A DNA stretch of 41,664 nt, taken from contig CALCHN010000022.1 in assembly GCA_937901255.1 (NCBI GenBank), positions 1 through 41,664 on the forward strand, written 5' to 3'. This document shows positions 24,299 through 31,942 of the stretch, piece after piece. The translations under genes and the position numbers were made by a program. Below the pieces are notes generated by a model that worked only from the letters and a program-made list of their open reading frames with translations, did not search any database and had not been told where the DNA came from. Origin of the DNA: an uncultured Flavobacteriales bacterium. Its GTDB lineage: Bacteria; Bacteroidota; Bacteroidia; Flavobacteriales_E; Vicingaceae. Numbering within the stretch: position 1 is the first letter of the stretch; every line of letters begins with the position of its first letter.

Positions 24299-25300
24299 TT
24301 ATTTGTTTGTATCGTAAGCCCATTTTACCCAAATAGCTCCCCATGTAAATCCACCACCAAAAGCAGATAAAATTACATTATCTCCTTTTTTAAGTTGATT
24401 TTCCCATTCCCATAAACATAAAGGTATTGTACCCGAAGTGGTATTTCCATAACGTTGAATGTTAAGCATCACTTTTTCGTCACTTAATCCCATTCTTCTG
24501 GCTGTAGCATCGATTATTCTCTTATTTGCCTGATGAGGCACTAACCAAGCAACATCATCACTGGTTAAGTTATTTTTTTCCATAATTTCAGCGGAAACAT
24601 CTGCCATATTTGTTACAGCAAATTTAAATACCGCTTGTCCTTCTTGATGGATGTGGTGTTCTTTATTTTTAACTGTTTCTAATGTAGGTGGGTAAGCAGA
24701 ACCTCCTGCTTTTTGATGTAGGTGTTGAAAACCTGACCCATCACTTCTTAGGATAGAATCTTTCACACCAAAACCTTCTTCATTTGGCTCTAGCAATACT
24801 GCTCCACAACCATCTCCAAAGATAATACAAGTAGTTCTATCTTCATAATCTACCAAAGCAGACATTTTATCTACTCCTACAACTACTACTTTTTTATGCG
24901 AGCCTGATTCAACATATTTTGAACCTGTTGTTAATCCGTAAAGAAAACCTGAACAAGCAGCATTAATATCAAAGCCAAAAGCATTAGTTGCTCCAACTTT
25001 ATCTGTAATAATATTGGCTGTTGCCGGAAAAATATGATCGGCTGTAACCGTACAGCAAATTAATAAATCTATTTCTTTTGGAGAAATCCCTCTTTTTTCA
25101 CACAATCCTTTTACTGCTTCTGCAGCCATTACTGAAGCACCTTTACCTTCGCCTTTTAATATTCTTCTTTCTTGAATTCCTGTTCTCGAAACAATCCATT
25201 CATCAGAAGTGTCTATCATGGTTTCCAACTCCTTGTTTGTTAAAACATAATCAGGAACATAGCCATTAACAGCAGTAATTGCGGCAGTAATTTTACTCAT
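24299..25300 (-). CDS. fabH: 3-oxoacyl-ACP synthase III
   Basis: Starts fatty acid chains by condensing an acyl-CoA with malonyl-ACP. The 333-residue protein carries the catalytic triad C116 (AACSGFLYG), H256 (VPHQANKRI) and N286 (YGNTTSGT), the TSDEWIVSRTGI motif near 31-42 and the C-terminal GGGFTWG. It is the third gene of the DUF177-rpmF-fabH-accB-accC order. A terminator-like hairpin separates it from rpmF, so a separate promoter or partial read-through is implied. No plsX lies between rpmF and fabH, unlike in E. coli. Confidence 0.97.
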   Translation of the reverse strand: MSKITAAITAVNGYVPDYVLTNKELETMIDTSDEWIVSRTGIQERRILKGEGKGASVMAAEAVKGLCEKRGISPKEIDLLICCTVTADHIFPATANIITDKVGATNAFGFDINAACSGFLYGLTTGSKYVESGSHKKVVVVGVDKMSALVDYEDRTTCIIFGDGCGAVLLEPNEEGFGVKDSILRSDGSGFQHLHQKAGGSAYPPTLETVKNKEHHIHQEGQAVFKFAVTNMADVSAEIMEKNNLTSDDVAWLVPHQANKRIIDATARRMGLSDEKVMLNIQRYGNTTSGTIPLCLWEWENQLKKGDNVILSAFGGGFTWGAIWVKWAYDTNK

Positions 25301-25372
25301 AATTTAGTTTTGCTTTAAAAGTGGGTATTCAATTTTGAAAATTACTTTCAAAATTAGAAGAGTTTTATAAAA

Positions 25373-25409
25373 AACAAAAACTTACTGAATTAATTCAGTA
25401 AGTTTTGTT
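25373..25409 (-). terminator. Terminator between rpmF and fabH
   Basis: ACAAAAACTTACTGAATT (from 25374) pairs with AATTCAGTAAGTTTTGT. On the minus strand it follows the rpmF stop by 11 bp and ends in a T-rich tail. A second inverted repeat, AATTTTGAAA...TTTCAAAATT (about 25331-25354), lies between it and fabH. Confidence 0.75.
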
Positions 25410-25420
25410 AGTCTTTTTTC

Positions 25421-25606
25421 TTAGATAGCTACAGATTTCTCAACTGCTAACTTACCTCTGTAATAACCACAATCACCACAAACTCTGTGATAAAGAACTG
25501 GTGCTCCACAGTTTGAACAATTTACAACAGTTGGTGCAACAGCTTTGTAATGCGTTCTTCTTTTGTCTCTTCTCGTTTTCGAGGTCTTTCTTTTAGGATG
25601 TGCCAT
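25421..25606 (-). CDS. rpmF: 50S ribosomal protein bL32
   Basis: Small zinc-ribbon protein of the large ribosomal subunit, 61 residues, with the N-terminus MAHPKRKTSKTRRDKRRTHYK and zinc ligands C30, C33, C43 and C46. All four cysteines are present, so this is the zinc-bound form. It follows the DUF177 gene by 6 bp, a conserved pairing. Confidence 0.98.
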   Translation of the reverse strand: MAHPKRKTSKTRRDKRRTHYKAVAPTVVNCSNCGAPVLYHRVCGDCGYYRGKLAVEKSVAI

Positions 25607-25612
25607 TTTTAT

Positions 25613-26137
25613 TTAGTTTTCTGTTTTTAAATTTATTAATTGAGCCCATCTAGGGTCGATTTCTGCTTCTTTTTGTTTTGTATTCTTTACTTGTATTTCT
25701 TTAAGTTTTTTTATTACCTCCGGATTACACTCGCTTTTTTTGTGCTTTCTCCGCTGAGGAATATTTATTTGAATAAACTCATAAATGTATGGCGAAACAT
25801 CAATTTGATGTTCACTTTCGGGCAAGATAACTATTTCATCTGTGCCTTCATACATTTCTTCTCCAAACTTTACAATTAAATGCTCCTCACACTCCACTTC
25901 AATATCTACTGGCTCTAAACATCTATCACAATCTACATTAATTTTTCCTTTAATAGAAAAATCTAATAACATCATGGTTGATTGTTTTTCTAATGCTAAA
26001 TCTACTTCAAAAGTAGCATCATTGTAATCTCCGTTTTCAAATAAAGTAAAGAACTTTTTGCCAACTTTAAAGTCAAATTGGTGAACTCCTTGTTTCAACC
26101 CTGAAAAATCTATCGTGTACTCTTTCTGAAATTTCAC
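25613..26137 (-). CDS. DUF177/YceD family protein
   Basis: YceD-type protein of 174 residues, encoded directly upstream of rpmF as in most bacteria. Homologues are linked to 23S rRNA or ribosome maturation. The central DCDRCLEPVDIEVECEEHLIVKFGEE segment is the family signature, with a CxxC pair that may bind metal. The start is GTG at 26137, since an in-frame TAG immediately precedes it. A -7 box TAACTTTG (complement of 26163-26170) lies 26 bp upstream, with a near-match TTT at the -33 position. Confidence 0.88.
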   Translation of the reverse strand: MKFQKEYTIDFSGLKQGVHQFDFKVGKKFFTLFENGDYNDATFEVDLALEKQSTMMLLDFSIKGKINVDCDRCLEPVDIEVECEEHLIVKFGEEMYEGTDEIVILPESEHQIDVSPYIYEFIQINIPQRRKHKKSECNPEVIKKLKEIQVKNTKQKEAEIDPRWAQLINLKTEN

Positions 26138-26210
26138 CTAATTCAGTATTAATGAAAGCGGACAAAGTTATGAATTAATTTCTTTGTAAAAAAAGTATAA
26201 AGTGTATTTT

Positions 26211-26921
26211 TTAACGCCTCTTAAACTCAAGGTAAAAATCCTGTGTTAATAGTTCATATTCAGAAGTATAAATATGTCTCTTGTCAGTCTCTACAATTAA
26301 ATTTTCTTCTACTACTTTGTCTTCTTTTCTCGAAAATTCTAATAAAACTCGTTTGCAAGCTTTTTTCGGATTAGGAAAAACATTCATTTTCTTATTTAAG
26401 TATAACGAATGTTTTTTTGCAAGTTCAACAAAATGTTCCGATTCTTTTGGCAACACTACCGAAAAAACACCTTCTGACTTCAATAAGCGATTTACATGAA
26501 AAGCCAGTTGTTCAAACGGAAGCAGTGAGTTTTGTCTTGCAATATTTCTTTTCTGGTCTTCAGGCTGGTAAGTATTATTAAAAAATGGCGGGTTTGAAAT
26601 GATGGTGTCGTATTTTTTATCAGGAACATAATTTTGCAATGCTACATGATGGGCAAAAACCCTATCTTTCCATTTACTGTTATCAATATTAATGGTTGAT
26701 TGAATAAAAGCATTTTCTTCAACATCAATAGTATCCACCTCAACATTTGGATTTCTCTGAGCCGCCATTAAAGCCAGCAGCCCTGTTCCGCTACCAATAT
26801 CTAACACATTTCCATCCTTTATATTTGCCCAAGCACCAAGCAATACACCATCAGTACCCACTTTCATGGCACACTTATCTTGTTCTATAAAAAATTGTTT
26901 GAATTGAAATGATGCTGACAT
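26211..26921 (-). CDS. tRNA1(Val) (adenine-37 N6)-methyltransferase-like protein
   Basis: SAM-dependent methyltransferase of 236 residues, TrmN6/YfiC type. It has the SAM loop VLDIGSGTGLLALMA (about 39-53), the acidic end of strand 2 (TIDVEE), and the N6-adenine motif NPPF at 110-113. It begins with FQFKQFFIEQDKCAMKVGTDGVLLGAW, the family N-terminus. Substrate assignment to position 37 of tRNA-Val rests on family membership. The ATG is directly preceded by heptamer-like repeats (26922-26953) and a CT-rich array. Confidence 0.88.
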   Translation of the reverse strand: MSASFQFKQFFIEQDKCAMKVGTDGVLLGAWANIKDGNVLDIGSGTGLLALMAAQRNPNVEVDTIDVEENAFIQSTINIDNSKWKDRVFAHHVALQNYVPDKKYDTIISNPPFFNNTYQPEDQKRNIARQNSLLPFEQLAFHVNRLLKSEGVFSVVLPKESEHFVELAKKHSLYLNKKMNVFPNPKKACKRVLLEFSRKEDKVVEENLIVETDKRHIYTSEYELLTQDFYLEFKRR

Positions 26922-26953
26922 TAGAGATTGGAAATTTAAAATTAGAGATTATT
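26922..26953. repeat. Heptamer-like array abutting the trmN6-like start
   Basis: On the plus strand the units read TTAGAGA, TTGGAAA, TTTAAAA, TTAGAGA, TTATTTA, all in one phase of 7 starting next to the start codon. Confidence 0.6.
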
Positions 26954-26974
26954 TACCGCCTATCCTCACATTAA

Positions 26975-27098
26975 TTTATTCACCCCTTCCCTTTCTTCTT
27001 CACTTTTTCCTTTCCCCCTCACTTTTCACTTTCCCCCTCAATTTTCACTTTCACTCTCACTTTCACTTCTCACCTTCACCTTCACTTTCACTTCCAAC
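26975..27098. repeat. CT-rich degenerate tandem array between rimM and trmN6
   Basis: Units of TCACTTT and TCACCT type build three 19-bp copies (TCACTTTTCACTTTCCCCC and variants) and then shorter 6-7-base copies. The strand bias is extreme: nearly all C/T on plus, A/G on minus. The array occupies the gap up to the rimM stop. Confidence 0.75.
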
Positions 27099-27101
27099 CC
27101 C

Positions 27102-27644
27102 TCAAACATCCAAATAAATATCAATTAAGCCTTCGGGAGCGTTTGTTTTGATTAGTTGTTTTTCACGATTTACTTCAACAATAAAATCATCGCTAACAGG
27201 AATAAGAATTTCTTTATTATCAGGAGAAATAATTTCTAACACTGCCTGATGAGGATACTCTAACACTTGATTAATTGTTCCTAAATTTCCTTTATGCAAA
27301 TCTTCAACAGCAAAGCCTACTACTTCGTGGAAATAAAACTTATTTCCAGTTAACGGAGGAAGCATACTTAGAGGTAAATACACTTCTTTAGCAACAAGGT
27401 CTTTTGCCTCATCAACATTTTCTACACCATCTAATTTTATAACAACAGTATTGTTATTTTGCAAGGTTGTTTTGGTAACAAAAAAAGGAACCAGTTGGTT
27501 ATCCATTTTGTTTATTCGGATAAAAACTGATTCCAATTTCTTGTAAGCATTTGGTTGATCAACATCAAGTTTTACAACTAATTCTCCATTTTTTCCATGC
27601 ACTTTAGAAGTATAGCCTAAATAAAAGGTTTCTTCTATTTTCAC
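27102..27644 (-). CDS. rimM: 16S rRNA processing protein RimM
   Basis: Ribosome maturation factor for the 30S head that binds uS19. The 180-residue protein has the N-terminal RimM barrel beginning FYLGYTSKVHGKNGELVVKLD and the C-terminal PRC-type barrel with FYFHEVVGFAVEDLHKGNLGTI and ILIPVSDDFIVEVNREKQLI. The start is GTG at 27644; the nearest ATG is out of frame. It lies 102 bp after rpsP in the usual rpsP-rimM order, although trmD and rplS are not adjacent here. Confidence 0.95.
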   Translation of the reverse strand: MKIEETFYLGYTSKVHGKNGELVVKLDVDQPNAYKKLESVFIRINKMDNQLVPFFVTKTTLQNNNTVVIKLDGVENVDEAKDLVAKEVYLPLSMLPPLTGNKFYFHEVVGFAVEDLHKGNLGTINQVLEYPHQAVLEIISPDNKEILIPVSDDFIVEVNREKQLIKTNAPEGLIDIYLDV

Positions 27645-27746
27645 CTGTTCATTTTTGTTTTTATTAAATCTGTCAGATGGAACTCCCTAAATAATCATCC
27701 TAATTGTGTAATGAAAATTCAGTTATGGTCGTTTCATGTATAATAA

Positions 27747-28337
27747 TTAATCTTCTTTTTTCTCTTCTTCAGCAGGAGCTTCTTCAGCAGGAGCTTCTTC
27801 AGTTGCAACTACTTCATCAGCAGGAGCTTCAGCAGCTACTTCTTCAGTTGTTTCTTCAGCTACAGGAGCTTCTTCAACTGGAGTATTTTTAGCAGCTATT
27901 TCAGCAGCTTTTTTATCTTTAGCTTCTTGTTCTGCTTTAAATCTAGCTTTTTCTAATTCTTCTTTAGATTTAGAAAGACTATCTTTTTTACCTTCAATTT
28001 TACCTTCTTTGTCTTTCATCCAAGCTTCGAATTTCTTATCTGCTTGTTCTTGAGTCATAGCTCCTTTTAACACACCTCTATCTAAGTGATCTTTATGTAG
28101 TACTCCTTTGTAAGACAATAATGCACGACAAGTATCTGTTGGTTGTGCACCTGTTTTTACCCAATGCAATGCTCTATCAAAATCGATATCGATAGTTGCT
28201 GGGTTAGTGTTTGGGTTGTAAACACCTAATTTTTCAATAAATTTCCCATCACGTGGGGCTCTTGAGTCTGCTACAACAACATGGAAAAAAGCATATCTTT
28301 TTTTACCGTGACGTTGTAATCTAATTTTTGTAGACAT
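27747..28337 (-). CDS. rpsP: 30S ribosomal protein bS16 with long acidic tail
   Basis: Small-subunit ribosomal protein. Residues 1-80 or so are the bS16 core (STKIRLQRHGKKRYAFFHVVVADSRAPRDGKFIEKLGVYNP). A helical Lys/Glu segment follows to about 150, then an Ala/Glu/Pro-rich tail with repeats of EEAPA, giving 196 residues against about 80-90 in E. coli. Extended bS16 is usual in Bacteroidota, but the tail's DNA is repetitive (15-bp units) and may vary in length. It has a full promoter at 28398-28427. Confidence 0.96.
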   Translation of the reverse strand: MSTKIRLQRHGKKRYAFFHVVVADSRAPRDGKFIEKLGVYNPNTNPATIDIDFDRALHWVKTGAQPTDTCRALLSYKGVLHKDHLDRGVLKGAMTQEQADKKFEAWMKDKEGKIEGKKDSLSKSKEELEKARFKAEQEAKDKKAAEIAAKNTPVEEAPVAEETTEEVAAEAPADEVVATEEAPAEEAPAEEEKKED

Positions 28338-28397
28338 TTTCTAATGTTTAAAAATTGATAAATAAATAATTAGTTCTCCCAAAATAAATTGGGGCTG

Positions 28398-28427
28398 CAA
28401 ATTTACAAATTAGTTTGAATTATACAA
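28398..28427 (-). promoter_or_regulatory. Promoter of rpsP
   Basis: TTG (complement of 28425-28427) and TAAATTTG (complement of 28398-28405) with a 19-bp spacer fully match the Bacteroidota consensus. The box lies 60 bp upstream of the ATG, and a small inverted repeat (CCCAA...TTGGG, about 28379-28393) is in the leader. Confidence 0.75.
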
Positions 28428-28548
28428 TTATTTATTAAAAAGTTTAAAAGTCATGCAAAATTAAACTACAAACTGTGTTGAAACAGCTTACGACTCTTTT
28501 AAAACTTAACTGTTATTCGAAATAGAGATTTCTTCTGCGAAATTAAGG

Positions 28549-30153
28549 TTAATTTTTAACTACTTTCTTGCTTACATAAAACTTATCGTCAAATATAAAA
28601 GTAACAAACAATGTTTGAGCTCCGCTTATTTTGTTAAGTTTAATTTTATGATGCGTTTCTCCCGAACTTACTGCTTTTATCACACCTTCTTGAACTATAG
28701 CTCCTTTAGCATCTGTTACAAAATAATCTACCAGTGACGGATTTTCCATTTCAAAAGAAACATTCAACACATCATTTACAGGGTTTGGGTATAAGTTTAC
28801 CTGATAAGGGTTTTTACCATTAATTTCATACACACTTTGAGGAGTATCTTTAATTAAATACACTTTATAAATTTTATTATCGGCAGAAGTGGTACTGGTT
28901 ACATTATTGGCAAATGGGTTAATGGTAGGACTTAAAATTCCTCCAAAAATATAGCCCAACAAAATGGTATCTGATTGAATAGCGTCTAACTTAATTACTT
29001 TCGATTCGTGGTGAGGCAAATCTTTATTTACAAAAAACTCTGAACCTGCACCTCTATAACCCGGCATTTCTATTGGCAATTGCACCTCAAGTAAATTACC
29101 TGAGGAATCTCTACTCATTCTGCTAATGGTTTTTACAAATGGCACCTGATTATCCTGAACAAGTGTGTTGTTTTGATAATAATACTGGCTCATTCCTGCA
29201 AAAAACAAATTGTGCATTTCGTTATTAATACTATCGTGCAACGCCACTTTTGCTCCGTGATAATTACTTAAATATTGATTAAATGAAGTAATAGGATTAT
29301 GTCCCGCAGCAGTAATATCAACAGGATAAAGAAAAGGTAAATCTACGTTTATCTGAAAAACGCCTGATGAAATGGTATAACCATGACTACCATCAGGATA
29401 AATTTGAGGTAATAAATTATAATCTCTTCTTCTTAAATGTATGGGATCTGTAATGGTTGAATAATTAGAAAAACTTAGTTGAGTTCCCGAATTGTTAAAC
29501 ACAAACTTTCTTATTTGGTTGGTATATTTTTGGACAAAAGTAGGGTTGTTCATTGGGTTGTATCTTCCATCAAATCGATGTCCGCCAATAAGGTAAATTT
29601 CATTACCTATTTTTCCCATTTGTCCACCTGTAACTGCAAAAGCTGTATCGGTAATTTGTTTAAAATATGGAGTAATAGATGCATTGTTAATTACTGCATT
29701 CATTAAGTCTGAAACCTGAACCGATGCTAAATACGGAAAAGTAATATGATCGTTTGCTGTTGGTGAAAAAGCATATCCTCCAATAATATACAAGGTATCC
29801 TTATCCTGATAAAAATTCATATTGGTTGATTGCAGTTGTTCTTTTAAGTTAGTTGGCAACACGGATACACTTGATGACCAATATTGCTGGTTAACAGGGT
29901 CTATCACTAATATATTTTGATTATTTTGTGATTGAGGAAATGCATTAAAGGGCTGACGAGCATGAATACCATCGAGCCTACCTCCTATTACCAACCATTT
30001 ACCATCATGCTGAGCATAAGCAAAAGAGTGTACTCCCGGTAAATTAGAAATAGTTACAGAATCTAAATGAACGGAATAGTTAAAATTATTTTGTGCTGTT
30101 AATACCAATGTAAAAAATAGCCAAAAGAAGGTGGTAAGTTGAAATCGTTTCAT
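28549..30153 (-). CDS. Kelch-repeat secreted protein with T9SS sorting domain
   Basis: A 534-residue secreted protein with a signal peptide (1-20, ending in LTAQ). Kelch-type beta-propeller blades run from about residue 35 to 400, seen as repeated GGxxxxG strands such as KWLVIGGRLDG, TLYIIGGYAFS, EIYLIGGHRFDG and LLGYIFGGIL. A C-terminal T9SS sorting domain has VNLYPNPVNDVLNVSFE and ends in KKVVKN. Binding target unknown. A TACATTTG -7 box (complement of 30184-30191) lies 30 bp upstream, with a 14-bp palindrome in place of the -33 element. Confidence 0.88.
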   Translation of the reverse strand: MKRFQLTTFFWLFFTLVLTAQNNFNYSVHLDSVTISNLPGVHSFAYAQHDGKWLVIGGRLDGIHARQPFNAFPQSQNNQNILVIDPVNQQYWSSSVSVLPTNLKEQLQSTNMNFYQDKDTLYIIGGYAFSPTANDHITFPYLASVQVSDLMNAVINNASITPYFKQITDTAFAVTGGQMGKIGNEIYLIGGHRFDGRYNPMNNPTFVQKYTNQIRKFVFNNSGTQLSFSNYSTITDPIHLRRRDYNLLPQIYPDGSHGYTISSGVFQINVDLPFLYPVDITAAGHNPITSFNQYLSNYHGAKVALHDSINNEMHNLFFAGMSQYYYQNNTLVQDNQVPFVKTISRMSRDSSGNLLEVQLPIEMPGYRGAGSEFFVNKDLPHHESKVIKLDAIQSDTILLGYIFGGILSPTINPFANNVTSTTSADNKIYKVYLIKDTPQSVYEINGKNPYQVNLYPNPVNDVLNVSFEMENPSLVDYFVTDAKGAIVQEGVIKAVSSGETHHKIKLNKISGAQTLFVTFIFDDKFYVSKKVVKN

Positions 30154-30183
30154 AGTTTTTGAATTAGTTAATCAATAATAATT

Positions 30184-30228
30184 CAAATGTAAGCCCTCTA
30201 GTTTCTAAAATTTGGTAACATTTGTTAC
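30184..30228 (-). promoter_or_regulatory. Kelch gene promoter with upstream palindrome
   Basis: The -7 box TACATTTG is at 30184-30191 on the minus strand. No TTG lies 17-23 bp upstream. Instead the perfect palindrome GTAACA-TT-TGTTAC (30215-30228) sits at that distance, as an activator or repressor site might. Function is inferred. Confidence 0.4.
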
Positions 30229-30278
30229 ATAAAAAAATATTCTTTTAAATTATTCAATCTCATTTACGAGGCGAAGAA

Positions 30279-30349
30279 GATAATTCTGCACTCATTTATG
30301 CCCTTATTTCTTTTCAGGAGTGGTATAAATGTATATTGATTGAGGTTTT
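30279..30349 (-). repeat. Direct repeat copy A (3' of the T9SS protein gene)
   Basis: A segment of about 71 bp that recurs at 31381-31451 with about 93% identity by eye (three substitutions and two single-base indels). It starts 37 bp past the stop of the gene at 30386-31156. On the minus strand it includes CACTC...GAGTG, a possible long-loop hairpin. Confidence 0.85.
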
Positions 30350-30385
30350 GAAGATATTATAAAAATATACTCTCAATTCAATAGT

Positions 30386-31156
30386 CTAATTTTTTAATAG
30401 TTTTTTAACCACTTTTTGTTTGTCAGAAATAATTTCTATAAAATAAATCCCTGACTTTAGTTCACTAAGATCAATTTGATTTTTTGGTAGTTGTATCTCT
30501 TTTATTAACTTACCCGTTACTGAATACAAATTAATTGTATTAATTACAACTTTGGAAGCTATAGATATGGTAACAATATCTTTAACCGGATTAGGATAAA
30601 TAGTAAATTCACTATTATTGAGTTCTTCAATACTAGTTGTAGAACTAACTGTTTGTCCGGCTGTTATTTTTGTATTAGGTATATCTTCAAAAGCATAATT
30701 TACTATTTCAATCATACCTATATTCGGATAAATAAAAACTCTCACTTGCACCCAACCATAATAATAATTGCCATTCTTAAATAACCGCAAGCCTATATAT
30801 TTAATACCTGCATTATCCATAGCCGTGAACTCTGGCACATGATATATAAATGAATCGTAAGATTGCCACCATGAACCAAAACTATCTCCATAATTTTTTG
30901 GAGCTACAACATATACTGTTGCTGCCAATAAAGGAACAGTTTCGGCATTAGGGTGCAGCATTTTTAGTTGAATTTGAGGGGCATTCCCTACTTGATAGGC
31001 ATCTATACTAAAATCAGGAGTAGCATCATTATCTAAATCAAATTGATAGCTACTAGTCGGATCTGTAATATTTGTTATACCCACATTGGTAACGGTTATC
31101 GTAGCATTTAATATTGTGCTACTTGTTATTAACACACTTAATAATAATGTTTTCAT
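30386..31156 (-). CDS. Secreted protein with T9SS sorting domain
   Basis: A 256-residue secreted protein. It has a signal peptide (1-18 or so, ending in LNAT) and a beta-rich region with FDLDNDATPDFSID, an Asp-rich calcium-loop-like turn, and the pattern YYYGWVQVRVFIYPNIGMIEIVNYAFEDIPNTKITAGQ often seen in short Bacteroidota surface proteins. A T9SS C-terminal domain has FTIYPNPVKDIVTISI and ends in KKLLKN. Function unknown. It is bracketed by the two copies of the 71-bp direct repeat, and its 5' flank is an inverted-repeat element, so it may have been moved or duplicated as a unit. Confidence 0.85.
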   Translation of the reverse strand: MKTLLLSVLITSSTILNATITVTNVGITNITDPTSSYQFDLDNDATPDFSIDAYQVGNAPQIQLKMLHPNAETVPLLAATVYVVAPKNYGDSFGSWWQSYDSFIYHVPEFTAMDNAGIKYIGLRLFKNGNYYYGWVQVRVFIYPNIGMIEIVNYAFEDIPNTKITAGQTVSSTTSIEELNNSEFTIYPNPVKDIVTISIASKVVINTINLYSVTGKLIKEIQLPKNQIDLSELKSGIYFIEIISDKQKVVKKLLKN

Positions 31157-31199
31157 AATTTTGTTTTTCTAATTCATACTAAACATATTCCCCTCTATC

Positions 31200-31366
31200 A
31201 GTTTGAAGCCAAGCCTTTGTGTAATGGCAACTACGGAATTTACATCAATTCTATTTTTTATAATTTTTTGTTTTCCCACTACAAACATACCTCAAAAGTA
31301 ATAATTATTTTGATTTTGTAGTTTTAAGTCCGTAGTTGTCATCGCTCTTTGCTAACGCTTCAAACT
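31200..31366. repeat. Inverted-repeat (MITE/REP-like) element
   Basis: The arms have a shared pattern: AGTTTGAAGC, 14 variable bases, then ATGRCAACTACGGAMTT. The left arm is 31200-31240 and the right arm 31326-31366, in inverse orientation, about 85 bp apart. The 14-base inserts are equal in length but differ in sequence. No coding capacity. Together with direct repeat B it fills the 336-bp gene-free stretch 31157-31492. Confidence 0.7.
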
Positions 31367-31380
31367 ACCGACAGAGAGGG

Positions 31381-31451
31381 GATAATTCGCACTCATTTAT
31401 GCCCTTATTTCTTTTCAGGAATGGTATAAAATGTATATGGCTTGAGGTTTT
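31381..31451 (-). repeat. Direct repeat copy B (3' of the lipoprotein gene)
   Basis: Second copy of the 71-bp repeat at 30279-30349. It begins 41 bp past the stop of the lipoprotein gene at 31493, nearly the same distance as copy A from its gene, and it abuts the inverted-repeat element. Confidence 0.85.
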
Positions 31452-31492
31452 AATCAAGTTACTATTAAAAAGAACCGAAGCACACTATAATA

Positions 31493-31942
31493 TTAATGCC
31501 CGATAAAATGAAAATTGCAATCCTCCTGTTTACTCATAACAAACTCAATATTTTTTATATCTTCACCTTCTATTTGATAACTTACATAAGCATAAACTTC
31601 ACTTTCTGACTTCCAATTCTCATTAAATAATTTTCCACCAAAATAAAATACATTATTCTCATTCTTTATAAAATCAAAGCCATCCCCAAATTCATTAAAA
31701 CTTAACTTTACTTCCAATACACGAAAATAAATTTTGTTATGGTTTGAAGGTATGTTTCCTATAGTAAGTGTAACCTCATCACTTCCCTGCTTACTATAAT
31801 CTTCATTAATCATAGCAGTGACATATTCAAAGTCACCATTTGTTATATTATATATATCCACATTTTTATACTGATAATAGCATATTCTACATCCTGACAT
31901 AAAAAGTAAAAAAATGATACTGGTTAATTTTATTTTACTCAT
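31493..31942 (-). CDS. Small lipoprotein of unknown function
   Basis: I do not recognise this 149-residue protein. It has a signal sequence with lipobox FMSGC (lipid-acceptor C18), followed by a region likely rich in beta-strands with acidic and aromatic residues (for example VTLTIGNIPSNHNKIYFRVLEVKLSFNEFGDGFDF) and a His-containing end (NFHFIGH). Its start overlaps the previous gene's stop by 8 bp, so it is the third gene of a tight minus-strand cassette. Expected location is a membrane face of the envelope. Confidence 0.72.
   Translation of the reverse strand: MSKIKLTSIIFLLFMSGCRICYYQYKNVDIYNITNGDFEYVTAMINEDYSKQGSDEVTLTIGNIPSNHNKIYFRVLEVKLSFNEFGDGFDFIKNENNVFYFGGKLFNENWKSESEVYAYVSYQIEGEDIKNIEFVMSKQEDCNFHFIGH

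Noticed and set aside
25301..25420. Loss of plsX between rpmF and fabH as a deletion
   Set aside because: The DUF177-rpmF-fabH-accB-accC order without plsX is usual in this phylum, as far as I know.
31326..31366. Possible integron attC site (GTAGTT...AACTAC with a GTTAGC core)
   Set aside because: The core does not fit GTTRRRY/RYYYAAC, no integrase is nearby, and the inverted partner at 31200-31240 explains the pattern better as an inverted-repeat element.
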